A stretch of DNA of 64,000 bases from Anaerobiospirillum sp. NML120449 (lineage in GTDB: Bacteria > Pseudomonadota > Gammaproteobacteria > Enterobacterales > Succinivibrionaceae). The notes under the pieces were generated by a model, which saw only the letters and a list, made by a program, of their open reading frames with translations, was not told the origin of the DNA and did no database searches. The stretch spans positions 1-64,000 of the forward strand of contig NZ_JALKIL010000025.1 in the NCBI RefSeq assembly GCF_023051105.1. Direction: 5' to 3'. Below, one piece after another: positions 34,185 through 43,090 of the stretch (position 1 is the first letter of the stretch; the number at the start of each line of letters is the position of its first letter). The position numbers were made by a program, and so were the translations under genes.

Positions 34185-35405
34185 ATGCCTAAAATTCTGT
34201 GGATGTCTCCATACAGTCTGCATGATATTTCCTCAGGTGCTTCCATTCACTGCAAGACCACTCTTGAGGGTCTGGTCAGACGTGGTTTTGAGGTATGGTC
34301 GTGCTCATCCTTTATCTTTGACGTACCTGATGGTGCCCGTCTGTTCAACAATCTGCAGGAGACACTCAAGAACTCCAGCAAGTCTGTTTTTGAAATGGAC
34401 GACAATGGCATTCATTACGTCTATACCCGCTGCCGCTCCACCTTTGAGCATGAGCAGACTCTTGATGACATGGAGCTGTTCTTCAAGGTGTACTGTGAGG
34501 TACTCGACCGCTTCCGCCCTGACTTTGTCATGGCCTTTGGTACCGGCATGATTTCCATGACCTGTTTTGCCGAAGCAAAGCGTCGTGGTATTTACACTGT
34601 CTACCCTGTGCTCAATGGCAATCACGGCAACTATGCCTTCCCTGATACCGACATTATCCTTACTGACTCCAAAGCATCAGAAAGGCTCTACCGCAACCGT
34701 GACCGTATCCGCATGATTCCGGCCTGCGAGATCTTTGAGCCTGAGCGTTTCATAGCCAAAAGAGAAAATCCAAGCTATGTAACCTTTATCAACCCGAGCT
34801 TTGAAAAGGGTCTGGGCATCTTTGCCCGTATCGCTCTGTGGGCCCAGAAGGCTCACCCTGATCTGCGCTTTCTGGTGGTCAACAGCCGTGGCAACTTTGC
34901 AGAGAACATACAGTACCTGCATACCAAGGACAATAAGGACGAGCATCCTTTCAAGCCACGCGACTTTGACAATGTCGACATGACCCCGGCCACCAACAAC
35001 ATGAAGCCTATCTACGCCGTAACCCGCGTACTGATAGCACCGTCACTGTGGTGGGAATCCTGGGGCCGCGTGGCCACTGAGGCTGTTATCAACAATATTC
35101 CTGTGCTCAGCTCCACCTCAGGCGGCCTGCCTGAGGCCACAGCCGGTGCCGGCATTCACATCGCCCCTCCTGACCACTGCGTCAACGACAATTTCTCCAT
35201 CCCTGATGATGAGGAAATCAGGCCATGGTGTGAGGCTCTGGACCGTCTGCTCAAGGAAGACTGGAGTGAGCAGCTCAAAAAGGCCCAGGAAGAGCTGGCA
35301 GTTGACCGCTCTCTGGACCGCCTGATTGAGATTTTGCGTCCATACTACGAACGCCGTATGTGCGACCGCATCCACTTCAACAACAGCATCCAGTTCTCCT
35401 CATAA
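34185..35405 (+). CDS. GT4-type glycosyltransferase, paralog A
   Basis: A 406-aa predicted retaining glycosyltransferase of GT-B fold. The Gly/Ser loop DISSGASIHCKT (residues 14-25) matches the N-terminal acceptor-side loop of GT4 enzymes. The C-terminal domain has LIAPSLWWESWGRVATEA with the EX7E pair Glu291 and Glu299, followed by PVLSSTSGGLPEA, the nucleotide-sugar binding region. It has no signal or membrane segment, so it is cytosolic. AAGGACG lies eight bases before the ATG. It is the first of three tandem paralogs that end just before two flagellins, and two more paralogs lie at 54.3-57.5 kb beside UDP-xylose genes. I infer protein (perhaps flagellin) or surface-glycan glycosylation; donor and acceptor are not proven. 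Confidence 0.82.
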   Translation: MPKILWMSPYSLHDISSGASIHCKTTLEGLVRRGFEVWSCSSFIFDVPDGARLFNNLQETLKNSSKSVFEMDDNGIHYVYTRCRSTFEHEQTLDDMELFFKVYCEVLDRFRPDFVMAFGTGMISMTCFAEAKRRGIYTVYPVLNGNHGNYAFPDTDIILTDSKASERLYRNRDRIRMIPACEIFEPERFIAKRENPSYVTFINPSFEKGLGIFARIALWAQKAHPDLRFLVVNSRGNFAENIQYLHTKDNKDEHPFKPRDFDNVDMTPATNNMKPIYAVTRVLIAPSLWWESWGRVATEAVINNIPVLSSTSGGLPEATAGAGIHIAPPDHCVNDNFSIPDDEEIRPWCEALDRLLKEDWSEQLKKAQEELAVDRSLDRLIEILRPYYERRMCDRIHFNNSIQFSS

Positions 35406-35775
35406 GCTCAAAGCGCTTACAGACAGAACTGCAGCTGCGCGAGCTCCCGCCGCGCCAGCGACTGCGCAAAGCGCAGCCAGGCTTTGCCGCGCCAGCCATG
35501 CCAGGCAGCGCCAGCGCGCTTGGCGCGCCCTGCTGTGCCGCGCCCTGCCTGCGCCCAACAGTTTACAGCCAGCCCCTGCAACGCACATGGGGGCTTTATC
35601 TGAGCCTGTCCCTGCCTGACAGGCTGACTATTTAATCAGCAGCAGCCGCTACAGCAGCTGCAACACAGGCAATACTGCACTCACATTTGACGCCCGCGAG
35701 GACAGCCACCACGGCCCTCGCCTAACAATACGGCGCATACAAGTGAGGCAGTTGAGGTCTTAAAGGGATTTTTTT
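35406..35775. other. Spacer between glycosyltransferase paralogs A and B
   Basis: 370 bp, no gene. The first half is strongly GC-rich, with GCGCCAGCG/CGCGCTTGGCGCG inverted repeats (35440-35560); the second half holds AAGGGA, the ribosome binding site of paralog B. Confidence 0.45.
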
Positions 35776-36981
35776 ATGCCTAAAATTCTCTGGCTGTCTC
35801 CCTACAGCCTGCACGACACTTCATCAGGAGCTTCTGTTCACGCCAAGGTAATGCTCGAAGCACTGGCAAAGATCGGCTTTGAAGTATGGTCCTGCGCTTC
35901 CTTTGTCTTTGACAACAAGTCAGGTACCCTGGTGTTTGGCGATCTGGAAAAGCGCCTTGCCGAGGATGATCACAAGACCTTTATCCTCGATGATAACGGC
36001 ATCCACTACGTCTATACCCGCTGTGCCAACCGCTCAGAAATGCAGTTTACCCTTGATGAGGGTCAGCTCTTTTACGAGACCTTCCTTGAGGTGCTTGACG
36101 AGTTCAAGCCGGACATCATTTTCGGCTACTGCCCGGGCATGGCTCCGCTGGCCTGTAATATCGAGGCCCGCCGCCGTGGCATCAAGACTGTGTACCTGCT
36201 GCTCAATGGCAATCACAGCAATTTCTCCTTCTCCTACTATGATCTGGTGGTAACCGACTCCCAGGCCACAGCTGACCTCTATGCCCGCCGTGACCATATC
36301 AACGTTACCCCTACCGGTGCTTTCCTCAACCACGAGAATCTCATCAGCCCGGAACGTGACCCTAAATATGTCACTTTCATCAATCCTGTAGGTGCCAAGG
36401 GCCTGCCAATTTTCGCCAAGATGGCCAAGCTCTGTCAGACCGAAATGCCTGATCTGCGCTTCCTGGTTATCAACAGCCGTGGCAATTTCTCCCAGACTGT
36501 TACCCTGCTGCACGAAAAGGACAAGCCTGATGTGCATCCATACACTGCAGCTGATTTCCCTAATGTGGACATGGCCGGTTCCCAGAAGGACATGCGCCCT
36601 GTCTTCAAGGTAACAAAAGCTCTGATTGCTCCATCCCTGTGGTTTGAGTCCTGGGGTCGTGTAACCTCAGAGGCTGCTCTTAACCGCATTCCTGTACTGT
36701 GCTCAACCTCAGGTGGTCTTGCCGAGGCCATGGCCGGCTGCGGCATCAGCCTTGAGGCTCCTGAGCACTGCCGTCAGGATCACTGGAGCATCCCTACTGA
36801 CGAAGAAATCAGACCATGGATGGACGCCCTGAAGGAAATCCTCAAGAGCGACTACTCCGAGCAGTTTGACAAGGCCCGCGAGCAGCTTTCCCTGGAGCGC
36901 GCCACCCAGCGTGCCCTTGATGCCCTGGCTCCGCTGTACAACAGCCGTGGCAGCGATCATCCACTTTTCTACCTCAAATAG
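35776..36981 (+). CDS. GT4-type glycosyltransferase, paralog B
   Basis: 401 aa, clearly a sister of paralog A: both share the start MPKILW-SPYSLHD-SSGAS, GIHYVYTRC and LNGNH. The C-terminal signature is LIAPSLWFESWGRVTSEA, with both Glu of EX7E, then STSGGLAEA. AAGGGA stands eight bases before the ATG. Divergence from A is spread over the whole length, suggesting an older duplication with different substrate preference. A cytosolic enzyme whose likely partners are the neighbouring paralogs and the flagellins downstream. Confidence 0.82.
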   Translation: MPKILWLSPYSLHDTSSGASVHAKVMLEALAKIGFEVWSCASFVFDNKSGTLVFGDLEKRLAEDDHKTFILDDNGIHYVYTRCANRSEMQFTLDEGQLFYETFLEVLDEFKPDIIFGYCPGMAPLACNIEARRRGIKTVYLLLNGNHSNFSFSYYDLVVTDSQATADLYARRDHINVTPTGAFLNHENLISPERDPKYVTFINPVGAKGLPIFAKMAKLCQTEMPDLRFLVINSRGNFSQTVTLLHEKDKPDVHPYTAADFPNVDMAGSQKDMRPVFKVTKALIAPSLWFESWGRVTSEAALNRIPVLCSTSGGLAEAMAGCGISLEAPEHCRQDHWSIPTDEEIRPWMDALKEILKSDYSEQFDKAREQLSLERATQRALDALAPLYNSRGSDHPLFYLK

Positions 36982-37086
36982 CATAACAGCACGCATCCAG
37001 CCCACTCAGGCACGCAGCTGCCACGCAGCAGCGCACCTGAGCCCGGGCTGCACCATGCTCACCAAAAGTTTGCAGGAACAAGAACA

Positions 37087-38307
37087 ATGCCTAAACTTCT
37101 CTGGCTCAGCCCATTAAGCGTTCATGATACGTCTAACCCATCTGCTACCCAGATGCGCAACATGCTGTTATCTCTTAAGGCCCGTGGCGTTGAAATCGTA
37201 GCCTTAAGCGCCCTGAACTTCCTTCAGGACAGCGGTACTTCTCTGTTTACCGATCTCGAAGAAAAGCTCAAGGGTGAGGACACTTCCTTTAACCTCAACG
37301 ATAACGACATCAACTTCATCTACATCAGAACCAAATCCCGCCGCCTTGGTGAGATGCCATCTCAGGAGCAGCGTAACTTCTACGCCAAGTTCTGCGCCAT
37401 TATCTCCGCTTTCCGTCCTGATGTAGTCATGGGCAGCGGCAGCGACATGCTCTCTATGGTGTGCTTTGATGAGGCTCACCGCCGTGGTCTGCCTACTGTC
37501 TACACCCTGCTTGATTCAGTACCGGCCCGCTTTAACTTCCCTAACATCGATATTGTGGTTACTGACAGCTCAGCCGTATCCAACCTGTACGCCAACAGCC
37601 ACAAGATCAACTCAGTAGTTACCGGCTCATTCACTCCGGTCAACATTCCTGAGAAGCTTGCCGAGGACAAGGATCGCAAGCGCATTACTATGGTCAATCC
37701 ATGTCTTGAGAAGGGTCTTGGCGTCTTTATCCGTCTTGCTCAGCTCAAGAACAAGGAGCTCAAGGGCACCACATTTACTGTTCTGGAGACCACTGAGGGC
37801 CAGTTCAAGGAGCAGGTCGCTCTGTTAAAGAAGGGCAACAGCTCCAAGCCTGCCTTTACCGAAAAGGATCTGTCCATTATCGAGGTACTGCCTCCATCAA
37901 CCACCCTTGATGAGGTACTCAACCAGTCAAAGATGCTGGTAGCCCCATCCCTGTCCTTTGAGGGCATTGTGCCTGTAGCCCGCGAAGCCGTAGTACGCGG
38001 CGTACCAGTGCTGGCCACCAACCAGACCGGCTTTGGCGAGTCCATTGGCGATGCCGGTGTTCTGGTAGAGGCTCCAAAGACCATTATGGACAACCATTCC
38101 CACATCCTTAGCGATGAGGAAATGGCCTTCTTCATCAAGGGCTTTGACATGATCCTCAACGACAAGATAGCCGAGCGCTGCGCCAACGTTGCTGCCCGTT
38201 ACGACATCAACTACGCTGCCAACCGTCTTGCCGCCACCTTAAAGCCACTGTTCGACCTGCGCGCCGGCTACAACCCACAGCTGCTGCGCAACGGCAGCCT
38301 CATCTAA
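37087..38307 (+). CDS. GT4-type glycosyltransferase, paralog C
   Basis: 406 aa, the most divergent of the three tandem genes. It starts MPKLLWLSPLSVHDTSNPSA, so the Gly-Ala of the acceptor loop is replaced by Pro-Ser. The EX7E pair is kept in SLSFEGIVPVAREAV, and the end is VPVLATNQTGFGESIGDAG. Both this gene and the 648-aa paralog at 54.3 kb lack the ESWGR wording, so they may form a second subgroup. The spacing from paralog B is only 105 bp, and a strong terminator follows, marking the end of the three-gene unit. Confidence 0.8.
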   Translation: MPKLLWLSPLSVHDTSNPSATQMRNMLLSLKARGVEIVALSALNFLQDSGTSLFTDLEEKLKGEDTSFNLNDNDINFIYIRTKSRRLGEMPSQEQRNFYAKFCAIISAFRPDVVMGSGSDMLSMVCFDEAHRRGLPTVYTLLDSVPARFNFPNIDIVVTDSSAVSNLYANSHKINSVVTGSFTPVNIPEKLAEDKDRKRITMVNPCLEKGLGVFIRLAQLKNKELKGTTFTVLETTEGQFKEQVALLKKGNSSKPAFTEKDLSIIEVLPPSTTLDEVLNQSKMLVAPSLSFEGIVPVAREAVVRGVPVLATNQTGFGESIGDAGVLVEAPKTIMDNHSHILSDEEMAFFIKGFDMILNDKIAERCANVAARYDINYAANRLAATLKPLFDLRAGYNPQLLRNGSLI

Positions 38308-38378
38308 CCACAGCCCGCCCGGACCGGCCCTCAGCAAAGCTGAGTCCCGGCCAGCCGGCCGGCAGCTTACGCTGCCCA

Positions 38379-38416
38379 GCCCCGCCGCCGCTGCACGCGG
38401 CGCGGGGCCTTTTTAC
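38379..38416 (+). terminator. Intrinsic terminator after the glycosyltransferase cluster
   Basis: CCCCGCCGC pairs with GCGGCGCGGGG (one bulged base), followed by CCTTTTT. It ends the three-glycosyltransferase unit before the flagellins. Confidence 0.88.
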
Positions 38417-38918
38417 CCCGGCTATTTCCCTCCAGGTCAACCTGACCACCCTCCCCCACCAGATCTGAATATACCCCGCACACACATTTCAATGTATCAA
38501 CCATATTCAAATCTTGACACCCCTTAAAATATTACTTTCTAAAACAAATTGTAGATAGCATTTTGTACCTGTGCAGTAGACATTAGTACCCAAATCTGCC
38601 AGAGCTAGTCACTCTCTAAATTATTTTATGTTTGTGAAAGTTTATGCTGTTACCACCGTGTACAAAAACGTGGATTGATGGATAGTGTCTTGAATACATA
38701 TTACGCTCCAGTCCGCATGCGCACGTGCATCAGCACCTGAGGAAGGCGCTTTTTGCGACATCTATTTGCAAACTTTAACTGCATATACAGGGCAGTTAAC
38801 CTGCCCCGTGGATTACATGCATACGCGGACGTTAATACAAACATAGCCGACTTGGACCAGAACGCTCCACAACAAAGCGGCCAATCCTATGCAATGATTT
38901 CAACAAAAGGTGTTTTCT
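38417..38918 (+). other. AT-rich upstream region of flagellin 3
   Basis: No gene. The DNA becomes AT-rich between 38480 and 38700 (for example TTGACACCCCTTAAAATATTAC at 38513 onward in outline), as expected for a promoter region. I could not find the sigma-54 signature seen at flagellins 1 and 2, nor a good sigma-28 box. AAAAGG at 38905-38910 is the ribosome binding site. Confidence 0.5.
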
Positions 38919-39854
38919 ATGGCAGTTTACGTCAATACAAACGTTTCCAGCCTTAACGGCCGCCGTTATCTCAACAATGTACAGAATCAGCTGACTACCA
39001 CATACCAGAGACTCAGTTCAGGTCTGAGAATTAACTCTGCAAAGGACGATGCAGCTGGCCTGCAGATCAGCTCCCGCCTCACCACCCAAGTCAACGGCCT
39101 CAACCAGGGCAACCGCAACGCTTCTGATGGTATTGCTTTCGCTCAGACCGCCGAAGGCGCTATGGACGAAATCACCAACATGCTGCAGAAGATCCGTACT
39201 CTTGCAGTTCAGGCCAATAACGGCACTACCACTGGTGAAGACAAAGCAGCCCTCTCTAAAGAAGCTACTGCTTTAGTTGATGAAATCAACCGCATTGCTG
39301 CAAAGACCACTTTCGGTGGCGCCAAAATTCTTGATGGTGGTAAGGATTCTGGTATTTATGCAAATGCAGAAGGCTCAGTAGGTAAGTTAACCTTACAGGT
39401 TGGCGCCAATAAAGGCGATACCATTGACTTTGAAGTTGCTAACGCCAAATTTACCAAGATTGCAGATGCAACCAAGCTTATTGAGGCTGGTAATGGTGCA
39501 AATGCCAATGGCAAGATAAAGATCGGCAACTTCTATGCAGGTGGCAAAATCACTTTCTCTGCAACTGCAAACAGCGCAGCTGCAAGTGCAATACAAGCAA
39601 TGGACTACTTAATCGGTCAGATTGACTCCCAGCGTGCAGGCCTGGGCGCAATCCAAAACCGCTTGGAGAGCTCCATCCGTAACCAGGCTAACGTTTCTGC
39701 CAACCAGGCTGATGCCCGTAGCAGAATTCGTGATGCAGACTTCGCCGAAGAGTCCGCCAATCTGTCCCAGCAGTCCATCATTCAGCAGGCTGCTACATCC
39801 ATGCTCATGCAGGCCAATACCCGTCCACAGCTGGGTCTCTCCCTGCTTGGCTAA
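38919..39854 (+). CDS. Flagellin (paralog 3)
   Basis: A 311-aa flagellin with complete N- and C-terminal D0/D1 regions (MAVYVNTNVSSLNGRRYLN, LSSGLRINSAKDDAAGLQIS; QNRLESSIRNQANVSANQ, ending LGLSLLG). It belongs to a different subgroup from flagellins 1 and 2: the helix corresponding to the TLR5 site reads LQKIRTLAVQANNGT. ATG 38919 follows AAAAGG by eight bases; the GTG at 38910 in the same frame is less likely. It is followed by its own terminator and then by an almost identical copy. Confidence 0.97.
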   Translation: MAVYVNTNVSSLNGRRYLNNVQNQLTTTYQRLSSGLRINSAKDDAAGLQISSRLTTQVNGLNQGNRNASDGIAFAQTAEGAMDEITNMLQKIRTLAVQANNGTTTGEDKAALSKEATALVDEINRIAAKTTFGGAKILDGGKDSGIYANAEGSVGKLTLQVGANKGDTIDFEVANAKFTKIADATKLIEAGNGANANGKIKIGNFYAGGKITFSATANSAAASAIQAMDYLIGQIDSQRAGLGAIQNRLESSIRNQANVSANQADARSRIRDADFAEESANLSQQSIIQQAATSMLMQANTRPQLGLSLLG

Positions 39855-39895
39855 CAGCCGCATGACAGCTTAGAGAGCTTAGCTCTCACATGCTT

Positions 39896-39933
39896 AAAAG
39901 CCCTCATTTCCGCAAGGATTTGAGGGCTTTTGC
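39896..39933 (+). terminator. Intrinsic terminator of flagellin 3
   Basis: AAAAGCCCTCA pairs with TGAGGGCTTTT around a 15-nt loop. An identical hairpin follows flagellin 4, so the duplication included the terminator. Confidence 0.9.
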
Positions 39934-40249
39934 ATTTTATCCAGTTGACCTGTTTTGGGGTAACCCAAGCATATTATGCACACACTAACTAAAATGATTT
40001 GGTTATTATAAACTATTACACAGCCATTACCGCATGGTCTAAGGATAGACAATACGGCTTAAATAAGCCACTTTGTCAATGTTTACGCAGTATCTAGTTT
40101 GCTTAATAAAATGCATATGTAAAGCATTAAATTTGTCCAGGCACTTACATACAAGTACGGCCGTTAACCAAGTCATAGAGCCGGTTGAGCCGTGGATTTG
40201 ACCATGACGCAATGGCTATGCACTAACACTAACGTCACAGGAACTAACC

Positions 40250-41185
40250 ATGGCAGTTTATGTAAATACAAACGTTTCCAGCCTTAACGGCCGCCGTTAT
40301 CTCAACAATGTACAGAATCAGCTGACTACCACATACCAGAGACTCAGTTCAGGTCTGAGAATTAACTCTGCAAAGGACGATGCAGCTGGCCTGCAGATCA
40401 GCTCCCGCCTCACCACCCAAGTCAACGGCCTCAACCAGGGCAACCGCAACGCTTCTGATGGTATTGCTTTCGCTCAGACCGCCGAAGGCGCTATGGACGA
40501 AATCACCAACATGCTGCAGAAGATCCGTACTCTTGCAGTTCAGGCCAATAACGGCACTACCACTGGTGAAGACAAAGCAGCCCTCTCTAAAGAAGCTACT
40601 GCTTTAGTTGATGAAATCAACCGCATTGCTGCAAAGACCACTTTCGGTGGCGCCAAAATTCTTGATGGTGGTAAGGATTCTGGTATTTATGCAAATGCAG
40701 AAGGCTCAGTAGGTAAGTTAACCTTACAGGTTGGCGCAAATAAAGGCGATACCATTGACTTTGAAGTTGCTAACGCCAAATTTACCAAAATTGCTGATGC
40801 TACCAAGCTCTTTGAAACTGGTAATGGTGCAAATCAGGGCAACAAAATAAAGATTGGCAACTTTTTTAATGGCGGCAAGATTATCTTCTCTGCAACTAAT
40901 AACAGTGCTGCAGCAAACGCCATCAAGGCTATGGACTACTTAATCGGTCAGATTGATTCCCAGCGTGCAGGCCTGGGCGCAATCCAAAACCGTTTGGAGA
41001 GCTCCATTCGTAACCAGGCTAACGTTTCTGCCAACCAGGCTGATGCCCGTAGCAGAATTCGTGATGCAGACTTCGCCGAAGAGTCCGCAAATCTGTCCCA
41101 GCAGTCCATCATTCAGCAGGCTGCTACATCCATGCTCATGCAGGCCAATACCCGTCCACAGCTGGGTCTCTCCCTGCTTGGCTAA
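40250..41185 (+). CDS. Flagellin (paralog 4), recent copy of paralog 3
   Basis: A 311-aa flagellin. From about 17 bases after the ATG to base 40737, the DNA matches paralog 3 with no difference I can see (roughly 470 bp). The centre (about residues 189-240: KLFETGNGANQGNK against KLIEAGNGANANGK) is diverged, and the 3' part is nearly identical again. The two upstream regions are unrelated apart from short words, so the copies may be differently expressed. The pattern fits recent duplication or ongoing gene conversion of the ends, with selection for variety in the exposed middle. Confidence 0.97.
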   Translation: MAVYVNTNVSSLNGRRYLNNVQNQLTTTYQRLSSGLRINSAKDDAAGLQISSRLTTQVNGLNQGNRNASDGIAFAQTAEGAMDEITNMLQKIRTLAVQANNGTTTGEDKAALSKEATALVDEINRIAAKTTFGGAKILDGGKDSGIYANAEGSVGKLTLQVGANKGDTIDFEVANAKFTKIADATKLFETGNGANQGNKIKIGNFFNGGKIIFSATNNSAAANAIKAMDYLIGQIDSQRAGLGAIQNRLESSIRNQANVSANQADARSRIRDADFAEESANLSQQSIIQQAATSMLMQANTRPQLGLSLLG

Positions 41186-41226
41186 CAGCTGCATGACAGC
41201 GTAGAGAGCGTAGCTCTCACATGCTT

Positions 41227-41264
41227 AAAAGCCCTCATTTCCGCAAGGATTTGAGGGCTTTTGC
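41227..41264 (+). terminator. Intrinsic terminator of flagellin 4
   Basis: Same AAAAGCCCTCA/TGAGGGCTTTT hairpin as after flagellin 3. Confidence 0.9.
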
Positions 41265-42224
41265 GTACCTGCAGAAGCGCTTGCCCTTACTTCATACCTG
41301 CCCACAACAGTCCGCCTGTTCACCTGTATTACTTGCATACTGCTTTGCGCCGATACACCTCAAGACACAGGATATAGCACTCCTCTGTTCTCCTCTCATC
41401 TGAACTCCATCCCTGCCATCTCAACAGCCTGACAGCGGCCTTAGCCTGTACCTGCGCTTAGGCCACCGGTATGAACATGGCAAAATCCCCCATCAAATCC
41501 TGCTCAGCCCCATCGACTCCCTGTTCATCTCCAAAAGTCACTCATCCTGATCCAGCTTTGTTGGCCTCACCCCTTGCCGTGCTGGTGCCATTACCCCAGG
41601 AAACAGCATATGTTAGCCACGGGCAACCATTTTTTTGTCGCACCGGATGTCCTTGACATATGAATAAAACCGTAATCTGGTTCGTTTAAACTCAGATCGC
41701 TTAAACATGTACTTTGTCTAAAAGCACTTCCTGCTTTACATGAATTTAACAGGGGTGCCCTCAAAGTGTGCGTCGCAAAAAATGTGACTGGACCCACAAA
41801 TCCGAACAAAAGATGTATATGCCAAAAGTATTTTTTAAGGGAAAAAACGGCCTGATTTTGTTCTTGCGTAAAAGCACTAGATATGACGTACCTATGCCAC
41901 CTGCAGCAAATTCATCAATCTAAAAACCAGGACGATTCAGAGGATTTTTTGGCATCTTCGGCCAAAATGGCTTGTCGCACCCGTGGACAGAAAAGTGAGA
42001 CAGATCACGTTTTTGCCCGATCTGAGACATTAGAATGCACTCCACGGCAGCTAAGTCTGACAGCAGACGACATGTGGGTACGGTTGCTTACCGCAAATGT
42101 AAGCGCTTTCCTGCTGAGAGGAGCACGCTTTCTCCCTTAGCATGTTGCTCAGCTACCCATACAGCCCTGACGGACCTCTATGCAGGTATCCGTTCAGAGC
42201 AGTACAGCTGCCTGGTGAATCGAA

Positions 42225-42266
42225 GATAACAGTAGTTCCTACAGTTAAAGTGCAAGATAACAGTAG
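42225..42266 (+). repeat. Paired GATAACAGTAG direct repeat
   Basis: The 11-mer GATAACAGTAG occurs at 42225-42235 and 42256-42266, 31 bp apart (three helical turns), each preceded by AA. The same core, GATAACAGTA, recurs in the longer repeat at 42896-42918. Possible binding sites for a dimeric regulator. Confidence 0.6.
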
Positions 42267-42766
42267 AATTCACCTCCATTGCAGTTAACCTCCGCCTGGG
42301 CATGCCATCACTTGAAACCAACTTTCGGCATGCTGCTCAGACAGCTGACCTCCGAGGATGTATGAGGGGCGGGGAATCCCTTAACCACGTAACAACCAGT
42401 TTTCCTGTTTCACAGGAGATAACGGGCCCGCACAAGGCGTAAGAGCCCGCCTCCTGATGAAGCAGACAATAGTGAAAGATCACGGCTGCATGGCACTGCC
42501 TGCAGCCCTGACAATAACAGTAACCTTTGCAGCTGCCTGTGATTAGACAAATATCAAACGCACTGCCATCACAACAGAAAAGACATACAGGACGCATTCG
42601 CCACAACAAGCAAGCCACTGCGTCCTCCTAATTACTCACATATGCTGCGCCAGTCAGCCAGCAATATCAGGAGGCATATACTCGCCCTCAAAAGCATACG
42701 TTTGCAGTCAACAGCAAGACATCAGCACAGCCGGACTGTACAGGCTGGACTGTAAACGCCATAAGA

Positions 42767-42918
42767 TTTACTGAGATGACAGTATGCAGCGAGCCCGGTA
42801 ACAACCTGGCATTTCTGCACCACTATCCGCAGCAACTAATAGCACGCTCCTTGTACAGCCGTTGCTATGGCGAACAGCGCTAACAGGCTCCCAGTTTTAC
42901 TGAGATAACAGTATGCAG
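42767..42918 (+). repeat. Two 23-bp direct repeats upstream of the 1081-aa gene
   Basis: Positions 42767-42789 and 42896-42918 share 22 of 23 bases, containing ACTGAGATRACAGTATGCAG. They begin 129 bp apart and lie 172-324 bp before the start codon of the giant-protein gene. This is the layout of operator or enhancer sites. Confidence 0.7.
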
Positions 42919-43090
42919 TTCTGTCTGGGTACTAAGCATTGCGTCACATACAAATGAGCCGCTCATAACTGATGAACAATTTCTGCCTTGTCTCATACAG
43001 CTACGATGCAGCTCAAACCGTCAACATTAACCAGTCAGGACCAAAGGTTCCGCTCCCAATACCAGTCAAACAGATTTCAAGGAAAAAGCC

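Larger units (their letters stand above)
41265..43090. other. 1.8-kb regulatory-looking spacer, no supported gene
   Basis: The longest gene-free stretch of the window. Open frames such as 41883-42140 have no ribosome binding site or family. It contains two pairs of short direct repeats (42225-42266 and 42767-42918) and is less GC-rich than the other spacers. Its right end carries AAGGA at 43079-43083, the ribosome binding site of the 1081-aa protein. I regard it as a long leader or control region of that gene. Confidence 0.5.

Noticed and set aside
42767..42918. Possible CRISPR-like repeat
   Set aside because: Only two copies, with a 106-bp gap between them and no cas genes anywhere in the window. 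A regulatory repeat is more likely.
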